A program made the position numbers and the translations under genes. 64,000 nt of DNA, from positions 28,657,951 to 28,721,950 of the forward strand of contig CM066917.1 of NCBI GenBank assembly GCA_033964015.1, in the 5' to 3' direction. Below the pieces are notes generated by a model. It did no database searches. It saw only the letters and a program-made list of their open reading frames with translations, and was not told the DNA's origin. The DNA comes from Scolanthus callimorphus. Lineage: Eukaryota; Cnidaria; Anthozoa; Actiniaria; Edwardsiidae. Below, piece by piece: positions 1-11,214 of this stretch. How positions within the stretch are numbered: the first letter of the stretch is position 1; each line of letters starts with the position of its first letter.

Positions 1-329
1 TCAATATATTACAGTGATACCTCAATTAAACGGCCATCCTCTATTGAGCAGCCACTTTTTTAAGTCCCAAAATACCGTATTTGTCACTCCTACTAGGACG
101 GATATTTCTACCGCATGTAAACGGGGTCTAATATGAAGCAAACACCGCGGACTTTGTAATATTAAGTATCGGCTTCGGGGCGACTCATGGTACCCGAAAC
201 TAGGTGTGTGCAGCTACTCTTTGAGAAGCTGACCTTAAACCCGCAACTAAGTTTCTATTCTGTATCCCTGTTCTAGGGAACTTACAAAAGTTGCTACCCT
301 GCCAGTTTGTATGGTCATTGCCATTATTA

Positions 330-490
330 CACTTTTAGGGCCACTTTTTATTACATTTGGGGCCTTTATTACACTTAGGGCCAATTTTATTACATTTGGG
401 GCCTTTATTACACTTAGGGCCAATTTTTATTACATTTGGGGCCTTTATTACACTAAGGTTCAGTTATTACATTTAGGGCTTCTAGACAGG
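330..490. repeat. Short tandem repeat, unit about 37-40 bp, about 3 copies
   Basis: The phrase ACATTTGGGGCCTTTATTAC recurs three times at about 40-bp spacing, with T-run length differences between copies. The simple repeat explains the small repetitive reading frame across it. The rest of 1-778 shows no recognisable gene. Confidence 0.8.
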
Positions 491-778
491 GCTTTTTACA
501 TGGCCGTGAGTATTCTAGGGTTCTAGGGTGCTACCATGGGTCGGGATGAAATACCGAGTAGAATGACGTTTAAAGTACTCTAATTCGCATTTCCGTTTCG
601 ATTGGTTTGCTCCATCCGAAACGGCGGGACAACCTCTGACTCGTACCAACCGACCTTGAGCAAAAACTTGACTGTCCCGTTGCTTTCCATCCGTGACCAA
701 TGGGCGGGCCAATCGGAAGCACCAATCTACATACTTTCTTTGTGTCGACAGATGATCTTAGTGATCTGTGCGTTGCAG

Positions 779-1121
779 GTTTAACAAAGATTCAAGCCTG
801 GACTGGTCCAATGAGCAGTTAGGCGAAAGGTTCCTTGGCTTCCTTACGTTCCTGGAGTCCAAGCTACGCCTGAAATGGTTGCCCCACTTTTTTATCTCCA
901 ATCTGAACCTACTTGAAGATTTCAATCACTCCAGGTTGTGCGAAACCATGGCTGCCCGAGTTCGCCGATTGCTGAACAGCAAGCAAGAGAGGGATTCTGT
1001 TCTGAGTCCTTGCGTGGCCCACGCAGAGTCAGCAGCCCCTATACGGGATGATAGACTGCATGGTATTGAAGATATACTTCTAGATGAAAATGACGAGGCA
1101 GAAGAATGTAACATCATGTGA
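779..1121 (+). CDS. Last exon of a Mab-21/cGAS-like nucleotidyltransferase (gene copy 1, partial)
   Basis: A splice acceptor (TTGCAG) ends at 778 and the frame then runs to TGA at 1119-1121. The product begins F-N-K-D-S-S-L-D-W-S. It closely matches the last exon of the complete gene at 5692-7904: both carry SSLDWS, LGERF, FLESxLR and HFF followed by NLLE. This is the C-terminal helical part of a Mab-21/cGAS-fold protein, so the catalytic exons must lie upstream. In copy 2 the equivalent intron is about 800 bp, so the preceding exon would fall just outside the left edge. The tail is acidic and ends E-E-C-N-I-M, a CaaX box of the farnesyl type (X = Met). The frame of this exon is intact. Assignment to the family is firm; ligand and product are unknown. 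Confidence 0.75.
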
Positions 1122-1612
1122 GAAACGCCGACTGGGACTCTTGGGCAACTCCTATAGAAAAATATCTGATCTGAATGTCTGATCGTCGCATCTTTTCGGA
1201 TGTGAAATTGTAGCGTTGGAAAACACTCTGCTGTGCACTGGTGAAGTAAGCTGGAATATGACCACTAATTACACAATGTTATTATATTTTTAGCATAATA
1301 CTAGGGGCAGTTATAAAATCGTTTTATCAAATAAATATTTTATTATTTAGATTAGTATTTTACAAAAATGTATTATTGCAAGAGCTCATGATTATTACGA
1401 ATTAGTTATATGTAACCTTAAATGTATGCATGGCTTATTTGGAAAGTTGAAAAAACCACCGTGGGTAAATAAAATTAATTACTATTATGCTTATTATTCT
1501 CTGTAGTAGTATTAGTAAGGGGGGAGGACGGAGACGTAATTTTCACTTGACTCAGGTAAATCATGGCGATCTATAAGGGATGGCGGGCAGGAGTGGTGAG
1601 ATGATACAGCTA

Positions 1613-1778
1613 GAGCAGATTTCGTATGACCGTGAAAAGTACCGCGAAAGAGTTGCACCGCGCCGCGACCGTGACCGTACCGCGACTACGCGATTCTACA
1701 GCAGGCCAGGTTCCGTACCGCCACCGCGACAGTACCGCGCTTGTCACGGTACTTTTCACAGTCATACAAAATCTGCTC
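1613..1778. mobile_element. MITE family A, TA-flanked terminal inverted repeats
   Basis: The left end reads GAGCAGATTTCGTATGACCG and the right end is its near reverse complement, ending AAATCTGCTC. TA flanks both sides, which suits a Tc1/mariner-type target duplication. The GC-rich interior (repeated CCGCGAC) is shared with copies at 22195, 24991, 28280, 29340, 33452, 46837 and 47900. It has no transposase, so it is non-autonomous. Confidence 0.85.
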
Positions 1779-2014
1779 TATTTCAAGAAACGTTGTCGGT
1801 AAAGCGCTCAAGCGTACGCGTCCAGACCGCTAGGGAATATGGGTAAACACCTTACGTAGCAGGTGTAAATATATTTTGGTATTGCAAAGCACACGTTTAC
1901 TACCTTATTCTCGATTCTTTTCTTATTCTCTCACAGTCTTACGCCATTATCCCTGTAGTGTGGTCGCGTTCGCTCCGACAACGTTTATTAAAATAGCTGT
2001 AAACACGACATTGA

Positions 2015-2740
2015 TGTATCAGTCAATTCCAGCGGTGACCATCCCCCTCCCGGGACACCGTGGGGCATTTGCACACCACTGCCTTCCCTTGGGTGGGGAA
2101 TTTTGAAAATTTTGCTGGCCCCGGGGTCGGGAATTGTTTTTCCCCGGGGGAGGGGGGGTGGGGAATTTTGGTTTTCTCATCTCAAACGCGTCGGGTTTTG
2201 CGAACTAACACCAGTTATAATAACTATCGATTGGCAGTTACAATGTCCCAGTTACAGAAAATAAGGCCACATAAAACATAATGCAGAGCATTGTCCGTAT
2301 ACACCACGTTTGGGGAAGACACATTTGCACATTTCGCAGTTAACGTCTTCTATAGAGAAGAAACAGATTTCGCAATTTCGTCTCAGTGGAAAAACATAAA
2401 AATGAATTGACACTATAAATAGAGTTCCAGTTTCGCAAAAAGTCAAGTAACATAACTGCGAAATAGTTGCTCTGCAAAGAAAGGTAAATTTCGCATTGAG
2501 AGATTCCGGGGACAATTTGCAGCCAAATGGCTACAACCGCGAATGGCCTAGGAATGTCTACCGATATTGTACTAATACCTTAGTTTCACTTCTTTATTTA
2601 TGTTTTGTCTCGCTTCAGTGAAATGAGAACTCGTTCAAAGACGAGAAAACTAAAGTACATTTAAAAACGCATTATAAATGCTCGGACAGTATGAATGGAG
2701 TTGAAGTTTTTGTTGTGAAGCTTTGTCACGCAGAGTCGAA
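2015..2740. repeat. Dispersed repeat family D, truncated copy
   Basis: It starts GTATCAGTCAATTCCAGCGG and is nearly identical for about 700 bp to 58083-58800, including the GGGTGGGGAATTTT stretch and the AGAAACAGATTTCGCAATTT stretch. The right end is lost here; the copy near 58 kb keeps both inverted termini. Confidence 0.85.
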
Positions 2741-2942
2741 TATTATCGATATACGCTCCCACAGAGCCGAATATTATCAATGCAAAATTTCCATGTCAAG
2801 TTTTCATACCCTAAAAAATCCCAGGCTAGGTTTTTGACCCCAGTTTCAAAAATTTTAACACCCAAAAAAATCACTCGCGCCCGTCACAAAAAGTTCAACG
2901 TACCCCTCCCCACCCGGGGTGGATACTCGTAACTAGTACGCC

Positions 2943-3080
2943 CGGCCGTGGCGTAGCCAGGGCCTACCCTTTGGTAAGATATTTCTCAATAATGTTCCCC
3001 ATAAAGTTACTGTATTTTCGGTTTGGAAAAGGGGGGACCCGAGCCCCTGAGCACTTCCCTGGCTACGCCCCTGTCGCGCC
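2943..3080. repeat. Short foldback repeat
   Basis: GGCGTAGCCAGGG near the left end is matched by CCCTGGCTACGCC near the right end, with a spacer of about 100 bp. It is a small MITE-like palindrome with no coding capacity. Confidence 0.6.
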
Positions 3081-4433
3081 TTATCGTATAGTTGGTCTGG
3101 CTGTGGCTACGATTAGAGACGCCTAGTTGAAATTGTGACTTCCAAGAACCGGAACTTTGTCAACATGCCCGTCGATCTGAAGTGAACATCCAATTACACA
3201 TCTATTCTATATAACCAGGGTAGGTATAGCCACAATAAGACCGTTTGAACATTTATGAGAGACTGCAACGACAATCTATCAAATATAACAATGTTCTTGA
3301 AATTATATATGTTTGATAGACTATCGCCGGACTGTCAACAAACAGTTTATATGTTCTTTTTGTCCCGTGATTTTTGTCCCGTGAACTTTGGTTCAAATTT
3401 GATTCTCCCTGATTGTCATGCATTAATTTGTATAGTTCCATCTAGTTATTTGCTGTGTGGTTTCAAAATTTTTCGCGAGCTCTGCACTGAAAAGATTAAT
3501 TTTACAAAGTGTTCCCTGAAATCAAACATAGATTTATAGCAATCCCCCGGTAGTTTTGCAAATCCTCTGAGTGATATTTGTGGTGCTCTAGTTCCGAGAA
3601 TGAAGCTAGCTGCTAAAACACTTGACTTTTAATAAAAGAGTAAGAACCGGCGCAGTAAACGCTACCTTCGTGCAAACGACAAACTGCCCCAAACTTTTCA
3701 AAGATGCTTTCGCCATGTCAGACAACGACGTTAAAAGATCAATGTACCGTATACAGTTTTTAGTACTAGTTAGAACTGCTGGCTTTTCGAAAAAGCACAA
3801 CTATAGTATATGTTCTTTAACCTGCCAAACGTGTAGTGTAAGTATTGTTTTTAAAAAATGCGCTAGAGGTGCAAATATTATACATTATATCATCATTCCT
3901 TTTTAGAGTCGTTCTCTGCGGGTGGCCCTAGCATGATAATCTAATTATAATATAGCTACGAAATAACGCGGCGCTCTCCGATTGGTCCAAATCTATGCTC
4001 TATTTTACCGGTAAAGTAATGGTTCTACTCTCCCCCACAAGTTCACGTTATATTAAATTTGCATTCTTATTATTCAAAATGTCTAACGTAGAGCAAAGTA
4101 GGCACTTTCTCGTCGTTCTTGGTAAACACTAAATGTTTGATTTATGGCAAATTTCACTTCCGGACTTTTAAAGAGACTAAAAACCCACGTATCTTACGTC
4201 TTTGAAAATCACTTGTACTGGTGCCGCGCAATCCTCGTGTATTTCAGGATACCTGTGTATTGCTGACACCGGTGTATTGTTGAATCCTTGATAGATCAAG
4301 AACATAACAAACATTCATACAATCTTTCAAACCGGAAATCCAGAATCTGGATTTAAAAAAAGTAATTCCCTCAGAGCACTGAATCTTGCCGCTGGCCAAA
4401 ACATGACGGGCTCTGGGTACGAGATTGAGTATA

Positions 4434-5239
4434 CCCGGCATAACTAATCGAACAAAAGTCGAACAAAATTTCAATCGAACCTAATCGAACACCAATCGTT
4501 CGATGGTTTTGATTGGGTTCGGTAATCGAACATAATCGAACAAAACTTTTTGGTGAGTATGATTACCGAACTCAATCGAACATATCAAAATGATTGGTTT
4601 GATTAAGTTCGATTTTATTCGGAAATTTTGCATGACTTAGAAATTGGGTAAGACTCATCAGTGACACGTAATGGGGTAGTACACAACAAATAGACGGCCA
4701 TGAACAGTTAACATAACTGTTACCTTTATTCAAATTTCATTTCAGCTGGGACACTTAGCCTTCTAAATAACAACAAAACCTGAAAAAACTCAGTTTTATA
4801 AGAAAATCCCAGTAAAATCACTCAAACCCATATATATCAATCATGACTGGTGCCTGAGTCTTTATTACTTTACAGACCTATGAGAGATATGATAAGAAAA
4901 AAACAACTTCAACAAAACTATTCGGGACTATTGGATTAACGTCTCATTAACACCTGCAGTTCATGTGCGGTGCAGTTCCCAGTATGCGCCAGGAGAGCCT
5001 AACTGAGGTGCTAATCTTGGTTAGTGATTGATTCCGATTTAGAAAAATGCCTGTGTTTCATTTGAAGTTCAATTGGGTTTGATTGAGCACATGTTCGGTA
5101 ATCGAACGTTCGATTATGTTCGATTGAAAAATGTTTTGGTGAGTTCGATTATGTTCGATTACCGAACTCAACCAAAATCAATCGAACGATTGGTGTTCGA
5201 TTAAGTTCGATTACCGAACGTTCGATTAGTTATGCCGGG
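4434..5239. mobile_element. Foldback DNA element with TCGAAC repeats and a 6-bp target duplication
   Basis: The ends CCCGGCATAACTAATCGAAC and its reverse complement enclose 806 bp. The hexamer AGTATA sits directly outside both ends (4428-4433 and 5240-5245). Subterminal zones on both sides are dense in CGAAC/GTTCG words (AATCGAACA, TTCGATTACCGAAC), a likely transposase-binding repeat. The middle, about 4620-5060, is unique AT-rich sequence with no open frame, so the element is non-autonomous. The superfamily is not assigned. Confidence 0.85.
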
Positions 5240-5691
5240 AGTATATGCAAGAAAATGACGACTTTGTGACTTAAAATTATTTGGAGCGTAGAAGTCGAAG
5301 GCGTAGGTTGAAAACAGAGGACCAACGAATTTTGGTGTACGAGATAAAGCTAATTTTTGTATATACACTTTTGCGCTGCTTCAGCCAATCAAAAGGCAAT
5401 CAGATGGCTGTCACCAGAGCCTCCCTGCGAGGTGAGGACCCGAAGGGCGACTCCCCTATTTTTGGGCGGGGGTGCTCGTCGGGAACTTTCGATTTTACCC
5501 CTAAAGGTACCAAAAAGGGCGTGGCTTAGTTAATTTTGACTAAAGGTACCAGTGATATTGATGAAACCATTGTCGGCTTGGTTTGCTAGAAACGAAGCCC
5601 TAAAGAGGTACCTATCTGGACAAAATTTCATGTTTTTGAATTTTCAAAAGCTCATAGCTCTTAATTTTTGTTTTGTTACTTTAACAGAATT

Positions 5692-7904
5692 ATGGATATT
5701 CTGACTGGCAAGCTTAGAGACTTCGCCGATGTTTATGTGAAGATCACGAGAGGAGACAGAAGGAGAGAAAACATTGTCTTGAGAGATAACATCATTCAAG
5801 GGCCCATCATGGAGTTCATCCGAACCACCTCTGACATCCCCATAGACACATTCATAAAAGCTGGCAGTGTCTATGAAGGCGTACCAACTCAAAATCATGA
5901 TTTCGACATCATGCTTATCATGAAAACAAAGTCAGATAATACGGAGGATTTCTGTGCCGAGGCATCGGTAATACCTGGATACGCACGATTGAAGTTTATA
6001 AAGGAAAAACAAGGCTGCTATAAGGGGTTTCTGACAAATGACGGTTACCTTAATGGGAAGAGGCTTATGTCTCATCTGGAATCCGTGACAACAAAGGCAA
6101 TAAGTGCTTATGAAAGCCAAAAGATGCAGACAAACCGCGGTACAGTTTCAAAAACAGCAAGCACGGGCCAGCAATGCAGGTAGGCATCATCCATATATAC
6201 TGTTAATGAAAGACCGAACGAGACCATCTGCACAGTTGCACGGGAAATATAGTTCCTCACGCCCTTGTACAGTAATAGGATATTCACACAACGCTCTCCG
6301 ATACCCATGCAGATACGAAACAAATTTCGAACCGAATTTGTGAAGTCCACAGGAAAAAAACATGTCCCAAACGAGGGTGGCTGCGGCTATAATTTGAACT
6401 ACCCAATAATTGTACGTGCGGCTTCTTTGCCCTTTTGTTAGATAACCATGTTCAAGCTCAACTCATGGGAGACGTTATTGTCTGTTGACTTGGTGATGTG
6501 TTTCCAAGTCGGAGAAGAGTACTTTGTTACCAAGATTTATAATGGCAGCCGTCGTCTTGTGCATGAGAAGGCTACACTGATGCGACAGTCGTTCTCGTTG
6601 GAGGAAAAGCATTTAATGAAGGTTATGGATCGAGATGGAGGCTGTCGAAAAGAGCTGATCAGAATTATAAAGGCTTACATTCAAGAAGATCCTTCCCAGC
6701 TGAAAACACTTGTAAGCTATCACATAAAGACTGCATTTCTATGGTAAGTTAAGCCTCTTCCACAGGCGCCTAAAGTGCATATAAACATTTCTCATGATTT
6801 TTTTTAACGAGTGTGGTCTGCCTGGTGGTTATTAAATCTCATCACCAGGCTCTTCGGCGCTTTGGCCGAGAAAGAAATGGCCACGAACGATGAACGATGT
6901 TTTTCGAATATGTGCAAAGCTCTAGCTGGTGCATTTTGCTGCTTTTCGCTAACATATGGGGATGAGGATGAGTAAACTCGTCCCCAGGGTCTTCTCGGTC
7001 GTTTTCAAAATGGCGGTTAGCTCGGGAGAAGATCCTGGGGGAGGGTGAGTGACATGACCGTTCGAAACAAAGGACAACCTCGTTCCCATGCCCTCAAACA
7101 GTGGTCAGGTGACTCAGCCTCCCCAGGGTCTTGTGCTGACCAACCGCCATCTTGAAAATTACCCACAAAACCCTGGGGACGAGGTTGGAGGATGAGGTTC
7201 TTGATCTGTCGATTCATTATTGATTTTGGCTTGGTAACCACGATAAAATACCCCACGGCTAGCCCGCGCGCGACTCGACCCAACCCTCCCAAGTGTACAT
7301 ACAGCAAAAACAACAACGAAATCCGTTCTATCAGACACTCTTCCAGGGAAGTTGAATATAGGCTGCTAGTGACATCACAAAAATTCGGGTTAACCCCGGT
7401 GTAACCATTCCCATGCAGAGGACACATTGCGTTCGGCTCTGTTTTCATCGTGATATTCGTTCTTCTAAACAAAAGAAGGCTTTTTGATGCAATTCATGAA
7501 AAACACATTGGGGTAGAGCTCAAAATTCGCTGTTACGTTGTTTCAGGTACAACGAGAATTCAAGCTTGGACTGGTCAAAGCCGCGTTTAGGTGAGAGGTT
7601 CATAGACTTTTTAAAGTTTCTAGAGTCCCAGCTACGAACGAAATCTCTTCGGCACTTTTTCGTACCCGAGCACAACCTGCTGGAGGAATACAAAAGTGCC
7701 GTGTGTGTGCAGTGCGCCGATAGATTGTTGCGAATAATTTACAGTCCACAAGACAGGGATAATGTACTTTGTAGAAGGCCCTTCTCATCAGATGAGAGTA
7801 AAGACGTGGTGTTAGACATGGGAGAGGAAGAAGTGAACAAATCCCAAGAACCTGCTGGACCAGGCGATGATGGATGGCTAAGTGGATGGTGTACGATCTT
7901 ATAA
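5692..7904 (+). CDS. cGAS-like Mab-21 domain nucleotidyltransferase (cGLR), copy 2, three exons
   Basis: Exons are 5692-6179, 6457-6743 and 7547-7904, about 377 residues, normal for a Mab-21/cGAS core. The ATG lies 5 bp after an acceptor (TTTAACAG), so a 5' UTR intron is likely. Exon 1 shows the nucleotidyltransferase signature: G58-S59 in KAGSVYEG, then D70-x-D72 in HDFDIML. The third acidic residue is the Asp of SVDLV at the start of exon 2. All three catalytic positions are therefore present, consistent with an active cGAS-like receptor that would make a nucleotide second messenger after sensing nucleic acid. That is the family role; ligand and product cannot be read. The conserved HGPAMQ lies in a different frame from the rest of exon 1. 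One base is missing near the A run at 6150-6154, and the phase into exon 2 works only in the HGPAMQ frame. The protein ends G-W-C-T-I-L, a CaaX box (X = Leu, geranylgeranyl type). Confidence 0.82.
6970..7185. repeat. Foldback repeat in the second intron of the cGLR
   Basis: CTCGTCCCCAGGGT at the left is mirrored by CCCTGGGGACGAG at the right, with AAAATGGCGGTTAG against AACCGCCATCTTG inside. It is a MITE-like inverted repeat within 6744-7546. Confidence 0.65.
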
Positions 7905-8309
7905 AACCCCTTGAGAGAGAGGACATCATTTTTAACCATGGAAAATAATTCTCGCGGGTTTCAAAACGCGAACAAACGCACGTACACGACGAACGTGCCA
8001 CCAAAGCCATGCAAAGGAGCTTGTACTGCTTGCAGTCCCTTGTTTGGCGAATGTCTATGAAAACAAGCGCACACAAAAAAGCAGCAGCTGCAGGGGAGAA
8101 CGCCTTCTTTTGACCAATCAGAAGCGAAACCCATTCAACAGCTAACCAATCACGGATAAGTACGAATTGTGTTTAGTCGTGATCAAACAAAACGAGAGTC
8201 GTTGTGTTTTTTTTTATCTTCGCTCTCATTGGCTGACTAAACAAAGAACCAAAGGCGTAGACCAATAGGAAAACAGAAAGCGCAAGTCTGATTACTTTCC
8301 TGCTAGCAT
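7905..8309. other. Intergenic stretch between convergent cGLR and GPCR genes
   Basis: About 400 bp with several short inverted ATTGGCTG/CCAATCAG motifs (8112, 8145, 8230, 8262), the kind of CCAAT-bearing palindrome seen elsewhere in this window. No gene is visible. It should contain both polyadenylation regions, as the two genes converge. Confidence 0.5.
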
Positions 8310-9309
8310 TTACTCAGTGTTCTGTAACGTTAGTGTATCCAAACCTGTTTTGGGCTGTTTGGTCGCGGTGATGACATGAGATTTCTCAAACACCCTTGTT
8401 TCCAAAAATTCATTGCCAATCCTCTGCCTCCATAAATTTTGAAGCTGCTTACGAAATCGCTTGTTCTGAATTGTATAAACCAGCGGATTGGCGGCAGAAT
8501 TGATAACAGTCAACAACATAGCGCCGAAGTGCATCTCGCTGCCCGGTGTGGTAGTGGCATAACCAAGCGAAAGCATGGCGAAGTAAATTCTATCCGGAAT
8601 GGTGGATAATATAAAGATGATACTTACAGTAATCATCACTTTTGTGGCCCTTTTACGATGTCGAATGATTGCTTTCTGCGTAGAAGACGTAGTTTTGTTG
8701 AACCAAAGCCTGTAGACAACTCTACTGTAAAGCACGACGAGGCAAGCCAAAGGAAACGCCCCTATAGCCATGGCCCAAGTCATCGAGACCACTAAGGAGA
8801 GCCAGCTCGGCCATTTGTTGAGACAAAAGTTGTGCTTCTCACTATAAAATATCCCAATCACTAGTGGTGCATTTATAACGATAGAAAACAGCCAGCTGAA
8901 GAGTATTATAATTTGACAGTCCTCCTAGACATTCGGTTGGCGAGTTTATGGGGCTGTATGACAGAAAAATATCTCTCGAACGCAATTGCAACAAGCAAAA
9001 GCGGAGAACATGCAGCGCCTACCCATAAAGTGACTCCTTTGGTGAAAAGAATACAAAGTACTTACCCGGGACGCCTCTTGGATGGGCGGTACTACTGAAA
9101 AATACAAACCATGGAATAATGCCAGCTCCTGACATCGCATCTGCAATTGCCAGGTTCTTCAACAGGAAGTCCATAGGTGATGGTGTTGTCTTGTTTTTAC
9201 TGTAAATTACGATGACCAAGATGTTTCCAACAAGATCAACGAGTAATAAGAGGACGAGCACTGTGGCGAAGGTGGCTTGAACTGGCGTTATGAAGGACTC
9301 AAAACTCAT
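8310..9309 (-). CDS. Class A GPCR, single exon, frame broken by two 1-bp deletions
   Basis: Starting from the ATG at 9309, the first frame gives TM1 (GNILVIVI) and TM2 (LAIADAM). It then must shift near 9055-9057 to give TM3 with ERYFSVIQP (DRY position), and shift again near 8912-8914 to resume TM4 (LFSWLFSIV) and continue to the stop at 8310. TM6 and TM7 carry STIPD (CWxP position) and NSAANPLVY (NPxxY). Each break is explained by one missing base in a short T or A run. With both allowed the receptor is about 333 residues with all seven helices, a rhodopsin-family peptide- or amine-type receptor; the ligand cannot be predicted. It may be a young pseudogene. Because the same kind of break occurs in MARCHF6, assembly error is the better explanation. 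Confidence 0.72.
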
Positions 9310-9983
9310 GTTTTTGTTAACGTAGAGCTTCGATACCAGGTCGTCTGTTTTAGAGTAGAATTGTCATGATAATCCAATACGCTTTTGAAGAAATTTCTTT
9401 AGAATTCTCAAACTGTTCAAAATAATGTGGGATTCTTTTCACATTAGTCGTCTTGAAATGGCCATAGATCTTAATCCTAACAAGCGGGAAACCACTTCAC
9501 TTAACGCGGATGAAGAAAAAAGCCTCTCGAGAAATGGCTTTTTGTTTCAATAGATAGTCATCTGCTCAAACCTGATATGTGTATAGCTCGTTCCGGATAA
9601 CTTAAAGTCTTCCTGTACGTAAGTGTCCCTCGAGGCTACTCGAAAAGCCAATCGTCTAGATGTGTCTTGTAAAATAGAAAGCCAATCACGAAGTACATTA
9701 TCTTGTCATATGGACTGCTGATCTTCTTCCGAATCGTGAAGAGTATCTGTGGAGGTGAAAACAGAGGGTGGAATTCACGATTCCCCTTATAACATCTTGA
9801 TACCACTACTATTGTTATTCAAAGTTTGAGCTCCCTTGGGAGCTGCAAGATAATGGTGTTAATGAGGCAAACAAAAGGAACGCTACGAAAAGGATTCTGT
9901 GGAAGTAGTGGTAACAAGATGTTATAGGGGGAATTGTGTGGGCGGCCGTTACTTGTAGAAACATACAAAACTCAAACTGAACT

Positions 9984-10505
9984 TAGGCCCTGTCCACACT
10001 AACGCGTTTTCAAAAGTATTCCTTTTCAAACTTATTCGGATTCGATGAAAACGATCAGCGTAATAATAATAATAATAATAATAATAGATTGCTTATATAG
10101 CGCTTTTATCATCGCTCAAAGCGCTTTACATTAACGGATAACTCATCCTATAAGAACCAGCTTTTATAAACATGAGTGTGTGTTAGTATTGTGAGTTCTG
10201 TGACACTGAGGTTGGGCAACTTCCGACGGTCCTAGTGGTTCTTTAACGTCCCTCTGGTTCCGGTTAGTGTAGTGTATGTGAGAGACGGGGCCTACGGTTT
10301 AACGTCCTTATCCGAGAAGACGCGAAGGTCTAACCATTTGCAGATGTTAGAGCAAAGGCAGCACCTTCTCCTCAATTATTAGAAAAGACCCTGAGTGTTG
10401 CCCGGCCAGGGTTTGAACTCCCAACCTCCCGAACATAAGCCCGGCGCTCTACCACTGCGCTAACCGGTCAGCGTAAACGAAAACGCGTTAGTGTGGACGG
10501 GTCCT
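9984..10505. mobile_element. MITE family B (GTCCACACTAACGCG termini) containing a SINE
   Basis: The left end reads CCTGTCCACACTAACGCG and the right end CGCGTTAGTGTGGACGGG, inverted copies. Removing the nested SINE and one target duplication leaves an element of about 110 bp. Related termini are at 11868-11985 and 37480-37680. Confidence 0.8.
10064..10467 (-). mobile_element. tRNA-derived SINE with 9-bp target duplication
   Basis: Read on the minus strand, the head resembles a tRNA: A box TTAGCGCAGTGGTAGAGC and B box GAGTTCAAACCC. The body runs for about 300 bp and includes AAGCGCTTTGAGCG and AAAGCGCTATATAAG, a tail type shared with LINE elements, and ends in an ATT repeat. TCAGCGTAA flanks both sides (10055-10063 and 10468-10476). 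It is a retroposed copy, not a working tRNA gene, since no acceptor stem closes. Confidence 0.85.
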
Positions 10506-11214
10506 TAACTTGGTAATAAGGGACTGCGCAATAATAAGATGCTACATGTTGAATTGAGTGTAGTGCTTGATGACTCTCATTATGTAAAAAAGAACAGCAA
10601 ATAGAAAGCTAATTTTGAAACATCTTGTCATATGGACTGGTGATCTTCCTCGAATCGTAAGGTTAAAGCATCTTTGGAAGAAACAACAGAGGTATAAAAG
10701 ATGAGTCGTGAAGATAGGAAAGGCATAAGGGTGGGATTGCATGTGCGTGGGCCGTTATTGTAAAAAACAAGACTCGAACTGACCTTGGTAATAAAGGACT
10801 GCAATAATAAGACGTTACACATAGAATTGATCCTCTGCTGAGCATAAGTGTACGACTAGATATATGCAACAAAACGGCTGTAATTTTAAGCGACATGTGT
10901 AATTGTGGGCCCTTATTGTAGTTAAACAGGCTGGGCTCAAACTAAATTTCATGAGTAAGGGACTGCGCAATTAATATGCTTCATCAGTAGAATTAATTGA
11001 TCCTCTGCTGAACAGCTGAGCGTTTAGTGCTTGACTAGATGATATGCAAAAAGACAAAACAAAAATTGCTGCACTTTTAAGGCGACAAGAAAATGAGTTG
11101 GAGACCAATTAAAAAAATCCGTCGTCTAAAAGATTTTCCTCCGCTCAGTAAAATGGAACTATCCACCAATTCAGCGACCCCTGAGGAGAGGAGTATTGCT
11201 GGGCGGGCAGTAAG

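Larger units (their letters stand above)
1122..5691. other. Intergenic interval between the two cGAS-like copies, mostly repeats
   Basis: No coding exon was recognised here. The interval holds a MITE (1613-1778), a diverged copy of a repeat family also present near 58 kb (2015-2740), a short palindrome (2943-3080) and an 806-bp foldback element (4434-5239). The stretch 3450-3600 resembles 44930-45180, sharing the phrase AAGTGTTCC followed by ATCAAACAT, so it is another dispersed repeat. Confidence 0.6.
9690..11100. repeat. Degenerate repeat block, interrupted by a foldback element and SINE
   Basis: Phrases such as ATCTTGTCATATGGACTG (9703 and 10622), GGACTGCGCAATAATAAG and GATCCTCTGCTGA recur at irregular spacing across 9700-9980 and 10510-11090. 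The block at 9984-10505 was inserted into it. No reading frame of interest is present. Confidence 0.55.

Noticed and set aside
2060..2281. Small frames shared between 2.0 kb and 58 kb as a conserved gene
   Set aside because: The similarity covers the whole repeat including noncoding arms, and the frames change between copies.
8310..9309. Calling the first GPCR a plain pseudogene, or two genes
   Set aside because: Both halves combine into one complete receptor with two 1-bp corrections at homopolymers, and the same error type affects MARCHF6. A 30-bp intron at GTAAGT near 9063 was considered and is too short.
10390..10470. tRNA gene on the minus strand
   Set aside because: A and B boxes are present, but the acceptor stem does not close and the sequence continues into a SINE body with a tail and target duplication.
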